NCBI GenBank assembly: GCA_036852015.1
Contig: JAANDG010000257.1
Span: 124,001-188,000 of the forward strand
DNA length: 64,000 bases
Source of the DNA: Pelodera strongyloides
Lineage: Eukaryota > Nematoda > Chromadorea > Rhabditida > Rhabditidae
Direction: 5' to 3'
A model generated the notes under the pieces. The model had not been told where the DNA came from, made no database searches, and saw only the letters and a list, made by a program, of their open reading frames with translations. Shown one piece after another: positions 1 through 12,100 of this stretch. The position numbers were made by a program, and so were the translations under genes. Numbering within the stretch: position 1 is the stretch's first letter; the number at the start of each line of letters is the position of its first letter.

Positions 1-737
1 TACAGCCTTTCAGTGGGTGAAGAGGAAATAACCGTGTTCTTGTTAATTGCGAAAATGACTGTGAATGGCAGTAACGAAGGTAGGTAGGGTACCACACCAT
101 AGTAAGGAAGGAATGGCTAGGCCCACGCTAGGGGCTAAATGTACTAGAAACGTGGAAACCACAACTAACGGTTAGATCAACGTTAAAGCATTGAGATCAG
201 ATGAGGAGCTGGCAGCTGGTAATGGTAACTATGACGCTCTTCGCCCAAAGATAGTGATTAAGATATAAGATTCAACTGGTTGGACAGCTCTTCTTGTTTT
301 TTTACAGAAAAATGTGTCACATCATTAAAACAAAACTATAGTTCTACGTTCTACTAAAGTTTTACTTTCAAAAAGTTCCAAAAACATCGACTACATGATT
401 ACCCATAAGAAACCAGAAACTCAGTGAAGCAGCAGAAATCATTTGTGCGAAACAAAAAAGGTAAAACATATTATATGAAAGATCAAAACCGCTTTCGGTT
501 TCTATAAGAGCTCCCACCCATATCAAATGTTCGCGTTAGTTAATCACGCAAATCTTAAAAGACACGCGATATCCCCCCTTTTTCTTTCAATATATAATTT
601 ACAACTTGCTGGCCCCGGTTATCTCATGTTTCACACAGATTACTAACCAGCTTTCCGATTCATATCCAAAAGAACGGTATATATTCTCTAGGGTTTAGGG
701 GGCAAGGAAAACCTTTGTTAAGGGATACTCCTGCTCC
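1..737. other. AT-rich stretch without a recognisable gene
   Basis: No convincing exon, RNA gene or repeat was seen on either strand. It could be the continuation of the intron of the CREB-like gene, whose downstream (bZIP) exons would have to lie further left on the minus strand, outside the window. Confidence 0.4.
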
Positions 738-814
738 TTAAAGGGAACGTGAACCCAGATTCCTGGATACTGTAGCAACTTTTGTTAAACTTACTCTGAT
801 GATTGACGGCATGT

Positions 815-1375
815 TCGCGGCGGCTATCTGGGCCTTGGCAAGTTCGCTCCGCAAAAGTGGCGGCTATTCGGCGAGGATAAACCTGCCGCGAACTCGCCAA
901 AACAGGCGAAAATGCGGCGGCTATCAGATAGCCGCCCGATAGCCGCTGCGAACTTGCTTGTTTCAGGCGAAAATGCGGCGGCTATTCGGCGGCTATCGGG
1001 GTTTTGTGCACACACGAGCGATACGACTCACATTTCTCTTTTGAGAGCGGAATGCGGGGTCACAGTCGGTTTAATTACCCAAGTTTGAGGTTAGCACTAA
1101 CCCCCGAGACCCTAGCACCATGATGTGTGTCTCGATACAATTTTGCAAAGCGTGACTTCGGGCATGTTGGTCAATTTCATTTTTTTATCGTTTATATATT
1201 TTTTTTCGGAAGAAAGGTATTTTTCTCTGGACCCTCCTCGACGAGAGAGTGTCCGGCGGCTATTCGGCGGCTATCCGGCGAGTTCGCCCCGCCTTCAATG
1301 ATTGTCGCGCCTTCAGACTTCTCTTGTCGCCGAATAGCCGCCTAAATAGCCGCCCTATAGCCGCCGCGAATATGC
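815..1375. repeat. GC-rich interspersed GGCGGCTAT repeat
   Basis: Blocks at about 825-1000 and 1250-1375 are built from short direct and inverted copies of GGCGGCTATTCGGCGGCTAT and its complement, with GCGAACTCGC-type spacers. They stand out from the AT-rich surroundings in base composition. Short ORFs here are products of the repeat and are not genes. The inverted arrangement suggests a decayed foldback element; the same TTAAAGGGAA-GTGAACCCAGATTC end occurs on both sides, near 738 and 1411. Confidence 0.6.
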
Positions 1376-1410
1376 CGTAGAGAACGTAGTATAAGAGATA
1401 CTTCTGCTTC

Positions 1411-1499
1411 TTAAAGGGAAAGTGAACCCAGATTCACGGATACAAAAGGTAAGCTTTTTTTGAGTCCAACATGCAAAACCGGATTGACATTCCCTTTAA
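1411..1499. mobile_element. Short TTAA-flanked MITE, AGGGA ends
   Basis: The left end reads TTAA-AGGGAAAGTGAACC and the right end GGATTGACATTCCCT-TTAA, an imperfect inverted pair about 89 bp apart. A second copy of the left end (TTAAAGGGAACGTGAACCCA) lies at 737. It has no coding capacity. It fits the TTAA-targeted element group that recurs through the window. Confidence 0.5.
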
Positions 1500-3085
1500 A
1501 TAGGCCACATCCGCGTCCGCTTATGCAAATGATTGATTTATGCCCGGAAGCGGCGGAACTCTGAATTCCACGATACCCAAAAAAATTAAACTCGGGAAAA
1601 CTAAGACGACCATGTGCAGTGAAAAAAAGTCCAACGGAACTACGATCCCTCCAAAAACCAAACTTTAACATTTTTAATCACAACCACAATGCACAATTTT
1701 CATCACGAGATGCTACATTCATTAAATGAACTTGCGGAACAAAATGCCCATTCAAAAGTTGAAAAACGAGTACAAAAGACATGACATGCAATCGTCCAGA
1801 CTACAATTTTAATACCTACAATTATTAAAAGAGCAGATCCCGGACGCTGGGAATCAACCTACCATAGTCGCGGCTCGCGGTTCAATTTCCACTGAAGGCT
1901 CAAGGTTCAAGCTCAAGTACATCAACCTTTATAGCTTAAAAGCACACACTACGAGACGAATTTGCGGCACCAGGTAACCTACTAGAAACAAAAAAAAACT
2001 GTTTTTTCGTCTCCTCATATGTACTGAACTAACTGAACAACAAAGTACAGTACATACATCACCATACCAAGAACTAATTAATCATTTAAAATGCCAACAA
2101 CTTTATAGCTTCTTCAGTCTAGGTCTAGAACATGTAACGAAAGATAAATCAAAATCTCAAAAACATCGAATCACTACAACTTTCAGCGATCAAATACAAG
2201 AACAGTAGACGGGCGATTGAATGGCAAACTTGTACACTTAGGTTTTCGTAATAAATATTATTCAAAGTATAATTGTACACTTACGATTTCCGTAATAAAT
2301 ATTCTTCATCTTGTAAAAGACTGACGAATTCACCAAAATATTGAAAAACAATCTGCATAATAGATTACATCGCATCAGAAGACCGGAAGACGTAACATTT
2401 AATCCGCCATCTAGACAGATGGACACTTTAATGTTAAGTGAATTAGGAAATTGGGTTCACTATATATTCAGACATCCACTTTGATCAGAAATACAGGAAA
2501 CCAGAGAAAATCGGATAAAATTTTGGGCAGTGACAGGGATCATTAAAAAAATTTATTATTATTATTATTATTATTATTATAATACAGTCATCGGATCCTG
2601 ACTCAGGATGTTTTATATTCACTCCGAACCCGAACCGGCAAAAGAGAACAAACATATTATCCATTGATAAGTATAGAATGTAAGGAAGAAACAATGCGCC
2701 CATCTACCAAATGCACATAGATAACTTAAACTTCTTAATCAGGAAAAAAACACTAATCTTTATCCATATTCATTAATTCTCCACTAGTTACATATATCCT
2801 AACCGATTTATCACTTTTTTATTATAATAAAACAAAAAAAGAGCACGTGACACCCAGGTGTACGGTAAACATCTTTTGTGTAAGTTAATCCCTTATTCTT
2901 ATTAATATAATCGGGGAATAAGGTAGCAGCAAGTTCCACACAAAGGAAATATACTCACTGAATAACACCTACAAAATAACAAGTCCAACACAGGGATAAT
3001 CTCCATTACCAAAACGAACAAAATATAAAACCGCTGGAACCAGGCAGCTTCAACTTCAACTCTTCAAGGCGGAAAGCGCTTTAAC
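1500..3085. other. AT-rich stretch, no gene; ATT microsatellite
   Basis: No exon could be supported on either strand. It holds an (ATT)n microsatellite at about 2551-2580 and a short duplicated segment around 2240-2310 (TGTACACTTA followed by GTAATAAATATT, twice). Confidence 0.4.
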
Positions 3086-3256
3086 TTAAAGCGATATGCT
3101 AGCCCCTTTGGAAAATTTGCATATGATAAGCAAATCCTATGTATCCTATGCTAATTTTGCGCGATTGCCGTGGACGATCGCGCAAAATTAGCATAGGATA
3201 CATAGGATTTGCTTATCATATGCAAATTTTCCAAAGGGGCTAGCATATCGCTTTAA
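3086..3256. mobile_element. Perfect-hairpin TTAA MITE, copy 1
   Basis: Between two TTAA sites lies a nearly perfect inverted repeat with arms of about 76 bases, starting AGCGATATGCTAGCCCCTTT and ending in its complement. The 11-base centre reads TGCCGTGGACG. The whole element could fold into one long hairpin and has no coding capacity. Sister copies lie at 7985-8161 and 57884-58054; the latter carries the central loop in the opposite orientation. A single T-TAA-like target copy at each end is what a TTAA-specific (piggyBac-like) transposase would leave. Confidence 0.85.
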
Positions 3257-3501
3257 CCAAGATGTCCTCCAGTGCTACTGCAGTGTAGTATTTACAGTTA
3301 CGGAATTAAGCTAAGAAAAAAACCACAGCACTCACGTCATACAAGAGGTCTAACAAGCCTAACCTACTAACCTAGTTAACTTACAAATCCCTAACTTAAG
3401 CAACGGAACCAAGATGCTATCAGTTGAACCAAAGGCCGGTCTTCCGGTCTTCCTATCACATATCATGTCAAAAGGCCAAGTTGCGCTTTTAGAATAAACT
3501 A

Positions 3502-3951
3502 GTGACGCTAAGTTACTGTAGGCCGGTAGGTACGCTAAGGTATCTAGGCACACGCGCATATCAACTTTTGATTTCAAATTCTCAAATCTCAAACGAGAGC
3601 AAGGGTCATTCTCCTTCCGGTGGGGGCATTGTCCGAGTACCGGGCCCAGGCCCTGGGCACGAGAGCGGGCACCTTTACGCCGCCCGTCCGCTGGCCCAAT
3701 GGCCAGCAGCCGGGCCCTCCACCCTCAACCACCCCCACCTTGAAGTACCGCCTCCTTGGGGCTCAAAAATGTGTGTCCCGTGCCAGCAAGAGGGCCAATC
3801 ACTGAGGCACGGTAGATGCAAGGAGAAATCTGGACGGCGAGATAGCTACACCACATCAAAGCGCACTACAATTATCAAATCCGTGATCCATGAAACCTTT
3901 CGGAGCCTCAAGCACATTCCACACGACGAGGACATATGGGGATATGTATAA
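3502..3951 (+). CDS. Uncertain 149-codon open frame
   Basis: An uninterrupted frame of 149 codons crosses an unusually GC-rich patch (3600-3780). The predicted product is Pro/Gly-rich in the middle and basic afterwards, ending near HDEDIWGYV. I do not recognise a family. No splice sites or upstream acceptor make it convincing, and the opposite strand is also partly open here. It could be a transposon remnant or chance openness due to GC content. Confidence 0.15.
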   Translation: MTLSYCRPVGTLRYLGTRAYQLLISNSQISNESKGHSPSGGGIVRVPGPGPGHESGHLYAARPLAQWPAAGPSTLNHPHLEVPPPWGSKMCVPCQQEGQSLRHGRCKEKSGRRDSYTTSKRTTIIKSVIHETFRSLKHIPHDEDIWGYV

Positions 3952-4999
3952 AGACATGCATAAATCATTAGTTTCGATAGCATGTTCAAAGGACAGGACG
4001 ACGGGAAGGCAGCACACACATAGACACACCATAATCGCGAATTAGATTCTTACTGACAATGTGTGAGTTCATAAACTAAACGAGTGTGCAAAACAACGAA
4101 AGCACAATAGTTTTGTGGCTAGCTGATTCTTCTACCAGTCATATGCTGAGCAGATCGACCAAGCTTCTGAGACTTTCTGCCGTACTAGTATAGTATTACA
4201 GCATTAGTATCCAACCAGCAAAAACTTAGGAAGCAACATCATTACTCATCACAAAACCATGAGCAGTTTGAATCGGAAACCAGCTCTAGCTAGATCAGAT
4301 ATCAGATCCAACATCAAATAATTACTTTTGGGCATGGACTTCAAAGCACCCCATAATCAAAAAAAGTAATTTGGACACAGCCAAAGTCATAATTACTTGT
4401 TAATTATCCCAATGATAAGGGGTGTCACGGGGTCAATCAGGAGTACAGTGATCTTGCGAATCGCATATTAATTATTGTAGATCCGGGTGCGAAAAGATCA
4501 AAAAATTCAAGCCAACTAGTGTAAGGCGCGCACAAATTATATGTAATTAACTTTTAGGGAGCAAATTCACCTAGGCAATTAGAGAGTTTATGCAACTTTC
4601 GCCAAGGTCGCCCCATAATTTGCTCGCTAATAAGATGTAGAAATGTGTAAAAAAACGCGATAAAGCCATCCTAAGCGGCGATTATGTGTACTTAACAAGC
4701 CAATCTGAATACAAATTAGATAGCTAGAAGAAAACTGGCAATTTGATAATATCATTATTATATGATTCCACACAGTTATGCTTGTAGGAGAAGAAAATGC
4801 TAGGGGAAACCCAACCCAGCCCCAAGGATCAAGTCCAATTCATGTTCTCAACTTTTGTAGGCACTTATTTCTTAGATAACAACCAGTACAATTTGCTTCT
4901 ACAAATCATCAGAGCTATAAAACACGCTCGGAAATACGGAAATAATAATAAAAATGTTTTCACACTATGTGGCGATAATATATACATTGCCACAATATC
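3952..4999. other. No gene seen
   Basis: AT-rich sequence with no supported exon or named repeat on either strand. Confidence 0.35.
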
Positions 5000-5014
5000 G
5001 TGTTAGATTGTGTA

Positions 5015-5420
5015 CGCGTGGGTAGATATTGTATGTTGTACATGGGTGTTGTCTGTTGTACGCCTGTGTGTATGTGTTGTGTTATGTGTGCGCATATGTG
5101 GTCTTGTGTGTATGTGTTCGTGTTATGTGTGCGCATATGTGGTCTTGTGTGTATGTGTTCGTGTTATGTGTGCGCATATGTAGCCTCTATGCTGGTGGGT
5201 TTATTAATATATTTGTGTTTTGTGTTTATGTGTGTGGGTGGGTGGATGTTGCATGTTGTATAAGTGTGTCGTCTGTGTGTATGTGTGCGTGTGTTATGTG
5301 TGCGCATATGTAGACTCTGTACGGGTAAGTTTTTTAATATATTTGTGTTTTAATAGAATTTTTGTGGGTGGGTGTAGTCTTGTACTTGCTGTAAATGTCG
5401 TGTTTGTGTGTCATGTTCTG
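5015..5420. repeat. GT-rich minisatellite
   Basis: Tandem, partly degenerate units of about 42 bases contain TTATGTGTGCGCATATGTGG followed by TCTTGTGTGTATGTGTTCG. Two adjacent units (about 5079-5165) are nearly identical and more diverged units continue to about 5420. The overlapping Cys/Val-rich open frames in all three phases are products of the repeat and are not genes. ATGTGTGCGCATAT is itself palindromic and could form Z-DNA or cruciform structure. Confidence 0.75.
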
Positions 5421-6961
5421 TGCCTGTATCCTAATTCCGAATTTCGCTAAATTCCATACAGAACTTCATTACCCAGGAACCCAGGTGTCTTAAATTCGAC
5501 GAAAATATCAAGACGTCACGTGGAAGTGGAATAAATTTCCCATGTCTGTGGAAATATAAACTGGGTTCTACCCAACTAGTTCTCCTGTACCTAACTACTA
5601 GCAAACACGAAATAGCCATCTCCTACTCTCCCTAAAGGCCACTAAAGCCAGAGATTGCATGTGAATAAGTATGCATGTAATATCTCAACAAAATCAAAAT
5701 ATCACTCTGAATACAAGATTAACTCCCAGCCCTAGTATCAAATGACTTGCAAATGTTGGTCGTGCAATCGTGTAAATATGCGTTGACTGAATAATTACGC
5801 GGAAGTAACTATCACACCACAACACACCTTAAATGAGCATGAGTATCCATTGATAAATACCTAACAAACGAATGACTTCATCATAAAACATATAGTCAAA
5901 AAAAAAACCTTAGCTATCACAGTACTACGGTATTTTTACCATATGTTGCAAGGTTTTTGGACATACATTGATTGAAAGTATTTAATGAAAACCAGAGTCC
6001 ACGCATAGTTTTAACCATTCGACCAATCCAATTAACTATAAGATGTAATTAGCTAAAAAATTACAAAAGCTCTGCAAACTAGCAAATTACAACCTTTCCA
6101 ACAATCTTATTCCTTAATCACGGTGCCCACTTAAATGTTAAATAACCAAAAGATTCACATAGCCTTTCCACAGTGTATCCACTCATGCTCATGCACAAAC
6201 TTATGCACAGCAAATTGTTTTTCAATAAGATTTCCCGTGGGGAAATGTAAGTAAATTCCTCGAAAACACATATAGGGCACCCACACTTGTAATTACCATT
6301 CTAGCAAAACAAGAATACGAATAAAATACAAAAAGTTAAGGCCACAATTCTTCGAGTATACTACCCAAGCCCCAGCACTGTGTTGTACTACAATAATTTT
6401 CCACTCAATAGCACTAGCATTCAGATTCAAAAATAAGGAAATGTTGGCTTGGCGGCGACGAGGGATGAAACATGATGTTTGTACGTATATGTCTACATAT
6501 ATCTTCATACATGGGCAAATAAAGGCTTATGAGATCTTACCCTACTAAATCAGTGTGATTTTGTGTAACTACAACTGCAACAAATACAAGTTACAAGTGC
6601 TTGTGCGGACTGTGTAGAGTGGAGACCAATTTCGCAAAAACGTAGACTATACGAGAAACGAAAAGTTGTCCAATAAAAAAGTAGATTCGCATAGAACTCC
6701 CGTAAAACATGGTTAAAGTCGACTTGCTCATTCATCCTCAGCTACGCTCCTCACTGCTGACGGAGACATGCCGCGCTTTCACCCATGCCGCCCGTAGATC
6801 CGCCGTGCGGTGCACATGTAGCCCAGTTGAAGCCCGTAACCCCTCCCACATGTAACCCATAGCGTAACCCCTCCCACATGTACCCATAGAGTAAACCATA
6901 CCCTAGCGCAAGTCATAGATACCCAGCCAACACAACATCACAAAACAAAAAAATCACCAAC
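5421..6961. other. No gene seen; probable intron of CREB-like gene
   Basis: The sequence follows the 5' splice site of the minus-strand KID exon, so it is probably intronic. The next CREB exon should begin with the third base of an Arg codon and then encode a KIL-type segment; no such exon was found on the minus strand here. A slightly GC-richer patch at 6735-6880 has open minus frames but no convincing match. Confidence 0.35.
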
Positions 6962-7059
6962 CTATACGATGGCCTCCTATTAAGTTGCTCTCGTCGTTTT
7001 CGTGCCTCATCCTCAGAGATCGCCTCCTCGCCAGAGCCATTCAACCCGTTGGTTTGTTG
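6962..7059 (-). CDS. crh-1: CREB/CRH-1 kinase-inducible domain (KID) exon
   Basis: This is one exon of a cAMP-response-element-binding transcription factor. On the minus strand TTTTTTCAG is followed by a 98-base open exon and then a GTTGGT donor. It encodes QQTNGLNGSGEEAISEDEAR and then KRREQLNRRPSYR. RRPSY is the signature of the CREB KID: the serine is the PKA/CaMK phosphoacceptor (Ser133 in mammalian CREB1), and phosphorylation recruits the CBP/p300 KIX domain. SEDEARKRREQLNRRPSY is the nematode-like form. The exon starts in phase 0 and ends in phase 2. The partner exons, notably the bZIP DNA-binding domain, were not found between here and position 1 and may lie outside the window. The family assignment is strong; the gene symbol rests on inferred orthology. 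Confidence 0.85.
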
Positions 7060-7984
7060 CTGAAAAAATACAGCATTAATAAAAAATTAAACGCAAGACG
7101 TACAAACTACACACCTCTACCCCCACCCAAGATAACCAAGTACGGGCACCACGTACAAGGTACAAACCTAAATCAATCGTAAATGGCGTATCAGTATCGT
7201 ATATCATACCAGGCGATTTAGTGACCAATGTAAATCACTGGCAGCCCTGTCCCATTCCCTCACCTCGAGAACATACACACACTTTTACATACAGAATCCC
7301 AAGATCAAGCTCATTATATGCAACTAATAATCCATTAGAGCTCAGTCAGAACGCACTGAACAAAACATGTTCTTTCTAATCTAAGCTCTAAGCCGTAGCT
7401 GCGTAACGTTACTTCATGCATCATCTCATCACGCACACAACCTTAGTCCGATAAGCTATCTGTTAACGTAATAACAATACGTTACTTCATAACACTTCAT
7501 CAACTCTCACTCTACTACTCAATTCCCCATTGTTTCTCCAACTAATAACACCTATGCGCTAATAAAGAATCCCCTGGAATGAAGAAAGAAGTCCAAAATT
7601 GATTCACAAAAATTCCACCTATACCCTGTGCCGAAAGTAAATATTAAATCCAAAATCCACCACTAATCCGGGCAAATTCACATGACAACGGTGAAAGATT
7701 ATTCTTCCCATAATCCACATAAATCTTAGTAATCATTAAAAGAAAAAAGGAGGAGAAAAACACTTTCTTAATCTTCATTCAGTCCTGTGACAAACAAGAT
7801 ATTGATTGCCGGCGCAATGTGGGGATTTGGGACACAACTACGGACTACAAAGTACATATTTATTGTAAAACCACAGACTACGAACTACAAAGTGCATATT
7901 TCTTGACTACAACGTTTGGATTAAATTTCAGCGCATAAATGTCGTGGATGAATTGGAAATGGTCTGCTTGGTCCTATTGTTAGC

Positions 7985-8161
7985 TTAAAGCGAAATTCTG
8001 GCCTCTTTGGAAAATTTGCATATGATAAGCAAATCCTATGTATCCTATGCTAATTTTGTACGATTGCCGTGGACGATCGTACAAAATTAGCATAGGATAC
8101 ATAGGATTTGCTATTGCTTATCATATGCAAATTTTCCAAATGGGCTAGCATTTCGCTTTAA
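7985..8161. mobile_element. Perfect-hairpin TTAA MITE, copy 2
   Basis: This has the same hairpin as 3086-3256: TTAA-AGCGAAATTCTGGCCTCTTT on the left and its complement on the right, with centre TGCCGTGGACG between ACGAT and ATCGT. A 6-base insertion (GCTATT duplication) near 8110 breaks the symmetry of the right arm. Confidence 0.85.
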
Positions 8162-9904
8162 CTTAGTAGCCGAAGCATATAGTACCAAACATCCCAATAC
8201 GTTTCACATAACCTATCCGTAGATGGTCTCTACCAACAAGCCAACTCGGAGTTAGTTGGACCATAGTTATAGGCACCGGTTATGCCTCGGAACACAAGTA
8301 CAGACTTCTACAGTATAACAAAAACAAACTATACCCACCTTTAGCATGAACATCATCTTTGCCATCGACATTGTGAAATTCGATTACTTTATATATACAG
8401 GCGCTCGATGCAGATAACAAACTATGTAGAATAGATAAAATGGAATCTATAGAGTCACAGCTCCAACAACTTTATATACAGTGTTCCAGCGGAATATATA
8501 AGAAGCGTTGAATGCAGCCGCCGGAATTAATAAACACTCTTTAAAAGAGACAGACAAGAAAATGGTCGTTGTGTTCGCCAGAGGAAGAGATCTATAATCA
8601 AAAATCGATATCTTAACATATTGACAATTGACATACAAGGCAGAATATAAAGTACGGAACTCGTAACACACAGCACAGAACATACAAGGAAGATCAGATG
8701 ATGAAGAATAAAATTCACAAATTAATAAAGACATTCAGGGACAAGGAAGGTATGAAAGTATGAAGGCTTATGAAGGCTCACAGGCAAATTATTCTCACTC
8801 CCAATTCCCAATTATTGTCACAAGAATAAGAATACATAAATAAATTCATAAACAAGCGAGAAGTAGAATAAATGAATAAGTGAAATGAAAAGACGGAAAC
8901 GCCACCCTAGAAGTATAAAAATTCGAAAAGAAGAAAGTAGAGTCAGATTGCCGTGGATAAAAAATCAGATTGCCGTGGATAAAAAAGGCTAAATGAGTTA
9001 CGGTGAAACCTGCTATAAAGAGTTTTCCCAATCAGAGCAAATCAAAAACATTGTAAATGACCTGTCGACTACCTTTAAATTAATAGAAAAATAAGAAATG
9101 ACAGGTCTAAAGAACAAAGCAGCACATAGCAAAAATAATTAAAGTGAAAATTAGAACAGCTCAATTCATCAGCCCAAATTCTCAAATCCTAGGACATGGA
9201 ATGCTCAAAAATGACAGGAAGGCTGTATTTCCTTTTTTTTTATTTTTCAAATCAGATGTCTACCTAGTCTTAATTAAAGTTCGATTTTTCCAACAAATGC
9301 AAAACTAAAAAGAAAATGAAGATTACAAACTACATAAATATATACAAAACCCTACCGATCAAAATGAGTCAACTGAACTCAAAACGAACCCAAAGTCAAA
9401 ACGAAAATAACAAGAACTTAAAACTATAGAAACAGAGCAAAGAATTAACGGAACGGAACAAAATAATTGAATAAATAGCAATACAGAGAACTATCAAAAC
9501 ATCAATAATACATACTATTAGACATCATCAAAACAGATTAATAAGAACTACGAAACCAAAACAAAAAACAACGAGATAATACAGTTAACAATCAGTAAAT
9601 CAGTTGATGTTGATGATTCAGCCGTTCGATTAGCATATTAGATTCATCTAACAACGTCCACAAAAAATGTACGTTCAGAAAAGAAAACTAGCAAAATGTT
9701 ATTGTTGTAATGAGCTTGTGAAAACATAACCATAGTCAGAGTATGTTCACTGTGTGGCAAGTTACGATTTCAAGTTCAAGAAGAACATATTAGCACTTTA
9801 CAAATCCTATATGAGAGTGAATACATAGTGTATTGTAAAAGAACAGCCAAACGTCACTCTACGATGATGGGTTAGTTTTCCTACGCGTAACTTAATTCAT
9901 CTGC

Positions 9905-10012
9905 ACCCTCGCCTACTGCTCAGGACCTCTGCGGAACATGCCGTAAGCAAACATTGAAACTGTATTTTCACCCTTGAATAAAGGAGCACGCTCTTGAACC
10001 GTAAAAAATTAT
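9905..10012 (+). mobile_element. SINE 3' part
   Basis: It matches the body and tail of the tRNA-derived SINE at 33835-34108: CTACTGCTCAGGACCTCTGC, GGAACATGCCGTAAGCAAA, and AATAAAGGAGCACGCTCTTG followed by AACCGTAAAAAA and an A/T tail. The tRNA-like head is missing, as expected for a 5'-truncated retroposon. Confidence 0.7.
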
Positions 10013-10671
10013 TATTTATTATCTTCTGAACACAATAATCAACGAATGATTGAAAAATGTGTACAAACCAAAAGTCAATAGGGTTCTTAGGGGGGGGGGG
10101 GGGGTTGTTTTGGCCTTTTGTTTATGTTCTTTGAATGTTATCAGTAAATCTTTATTATTATTATTAATACAACGGTGATCCTCTAATATTTAAATTTAAA
10201 AAAAAGTGCAGCATTTATGATCATCATCATCAGAGGAGTTGCGGAAGAAGCCCCGGACTACAAATACAAACCAAAATCAATTTCATAACTTAATTACGAA
10301 ATTTCTCAAAGGGAAACTCGGAAAATGTGTAGCAAATAATAATAAACTGATTCTTCAAATTGAAGCCAAGTAGAGCAATATTGTGAACTGGTATAAAAAT
10401 GACTAAATTCAGTTTTAAACAACTAAATAAATTACCAATCAAGACGTTCATTCGGCTTTTTTTTCAAAACCCCCTTCTATAATGAGTGTAATTTTTACGG
10501 GGAAAACAAAACAATACAGCTTAATCAACAATTAAGGTCTATTCAACATTAACAATTAACAGAAACACCCTCGCAGTTGCTTAGAAACATTTTAATTAGG
10601 AAAAACGAACGACAGGAGCCAAAAAATCTCTATACAATAGAATAGAATAATTTAAACTATAATCTAGAGAG

Positions 10672-10761
10672 GTGAGCCTTTATATTCGACGGATATTAAA
10701 ACCTTACCTTAGGGATCCACCTAAGGCAAGGTTTTAATAACCACAAAATACAATGGCTCAC
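10672..10761. mobile_element. Short foldback element
   Basis: Inverted ends GTGAGCC...GGCTCAC surround an inner hairpin, TATTAAAACCTTACCTTAGG against CCTAAGGCAAGGTTTTAATA with a 6-base loop (GATCCA). It is non-coding. Confidence 0.55.
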
Positions 10762-11395
10762 GCACAAAAAAAACCTGGAATAAAGAATCTTAGAAAGCTA
10801 AAAAAAAGAGATGGCTACTACGGGTTTCCCTTTCTCGCTAACGCGACAATGAGTCACACTCAAGTAAACTGCAATTCATTATGTCATCCGCTCTTTGCGT
10901 AAAGTCAAGTTTCAGAGTCAGTGCCTTAATTTAGCAATAGCAACACTAACTCAACTTCTTCACGTCGATCAACATTAACAAACAAAACAGAGCCTATCTT
11001 AGCCTACATTAGAAAATGCCAGTAACGAAGTAACTAGCTTAGAGTCAAGTAAGCATTTCAAAATTTCAAAAATCCTTTGAAAAATTGTGTTTTCTCTTCG
11101 CTAAAAGACAACTTTTCCTATAGAGGTTAATAAAAATATGGATGTCTAAGAATTTAAGAATTATCCGGCTCCCAAAATCTACACCACATATCAGAAAAAA
11201 TCATCCGAGCACTAAGCACAGGCCGGATATATGAGAGATTGGCCAAAGCCGAGTTAATCTTATATATTGCGCAGCATGTAATTTGTAATCCGCTAGAAAC
11301 TAAATAACATAATTTCGTTGCCACAATGATTACTTAACCAAATTACTGTCAGGTTATACTTCCATTTAGAAGAGATCCAGGCATCCAGGCATCCA

Positions 11396-11540
11396 GAGTC
11401 GGTATTTTAACTGAACTTTTCCATCTCGGAATCCCATCTCGGAATAGCCGTACAGTAAAGAAATAGCATGGAAAGGCGGAGACCGAGACAATTCCGAGAT
11501 GGGATTCCGAGATGGAAAAGTTCAGCTAAAATACCGACTC
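11396..11540. mobile_element. Foldback element with GAGTCGGTATTTTA ends
   Basis: The left arm GAGTCGGTATTTTAACTGAA-CTTTTCCATCTCGGAATCCC is matched by the inverted right arm ending AAATACCGACTC at 11540. Arms are about 50 bases with a centre of about 45 bases. Each arm also contains a tandem duplication of CATCTCGGAAT. It is non-coding. Confidence 0.7.
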
Positions 11541-11611
11541 AGGATGTGAACGGGGATGGGGATTCCGGATTCATTATTCAGTTTTTGTCTACCATTTACG
11601 TTACTAGTAAA

Positions 11612-11697
11612 ACGGCCGATTTTTGAAACGTATGATGGGAATGCAGCATTCAGCTATCCAAAATCCTTTCAAAAACCGGATGTTATACTGCTTTAAG
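11612..11697. mobile_element. Mini MITE with GAAACGTATG ends
   Basis: Left GGCCGATTTTTGAAACGTATG and right TTTCAAAAACCGGATGTTATACTGC-TTTAAG are inverted relative to each other. They match the sub-terminal part of the TTAA-AGCGG element group, seen also at 37876-38043, 47607-47796 and 56790-56850. Confidence 0.5.
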
Positions 11698-12100
11698 CTT
11701 CAACAACATGCTCTTTTTTATTGAAAGGTGGTTCAACAAACGCAGTGTGCCAAGCTCACGACTTATTTCAAAAAAAAAAGAATGAGTGTAAACGACAAGT
11801 TCCAAATCCAAACTTCCAAATGATAAATTGTTAAAAGCCAAGCCCAAAGAAAGGCCAAGGGCCAAGGGACAGAATCAATTATTATATAAATAAAGCAAAA
11901 AATTATCTTAATCATTCATCAAGTCCAATTATTCTCCGCACACACAAAACAAACGAACAGAAAGAGAAACCGAGAAACGGCAACCTCATAAATTATACAT
12001 TACACGGGAACACAGGAAAAAGCAACCTTAAACCACAAATGCCCACAAATCAGCTCGCTTCGAGGAGAAAATGTCCAAAATGCCTGATCTCGGTCCAGAA

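Noticed and set aside
2551..2580. Poly-Ile frame on the minus strand
   Set aside because: Direct translation of the (ATT)n microsatellite.
5000..5450. Overlapping 76-94 codon frames rich in Cys, Val and Met
   Set aside because: They lie entirely in the GT-rich minisatellite, are open in several frames at once and have repeat-driven composition.
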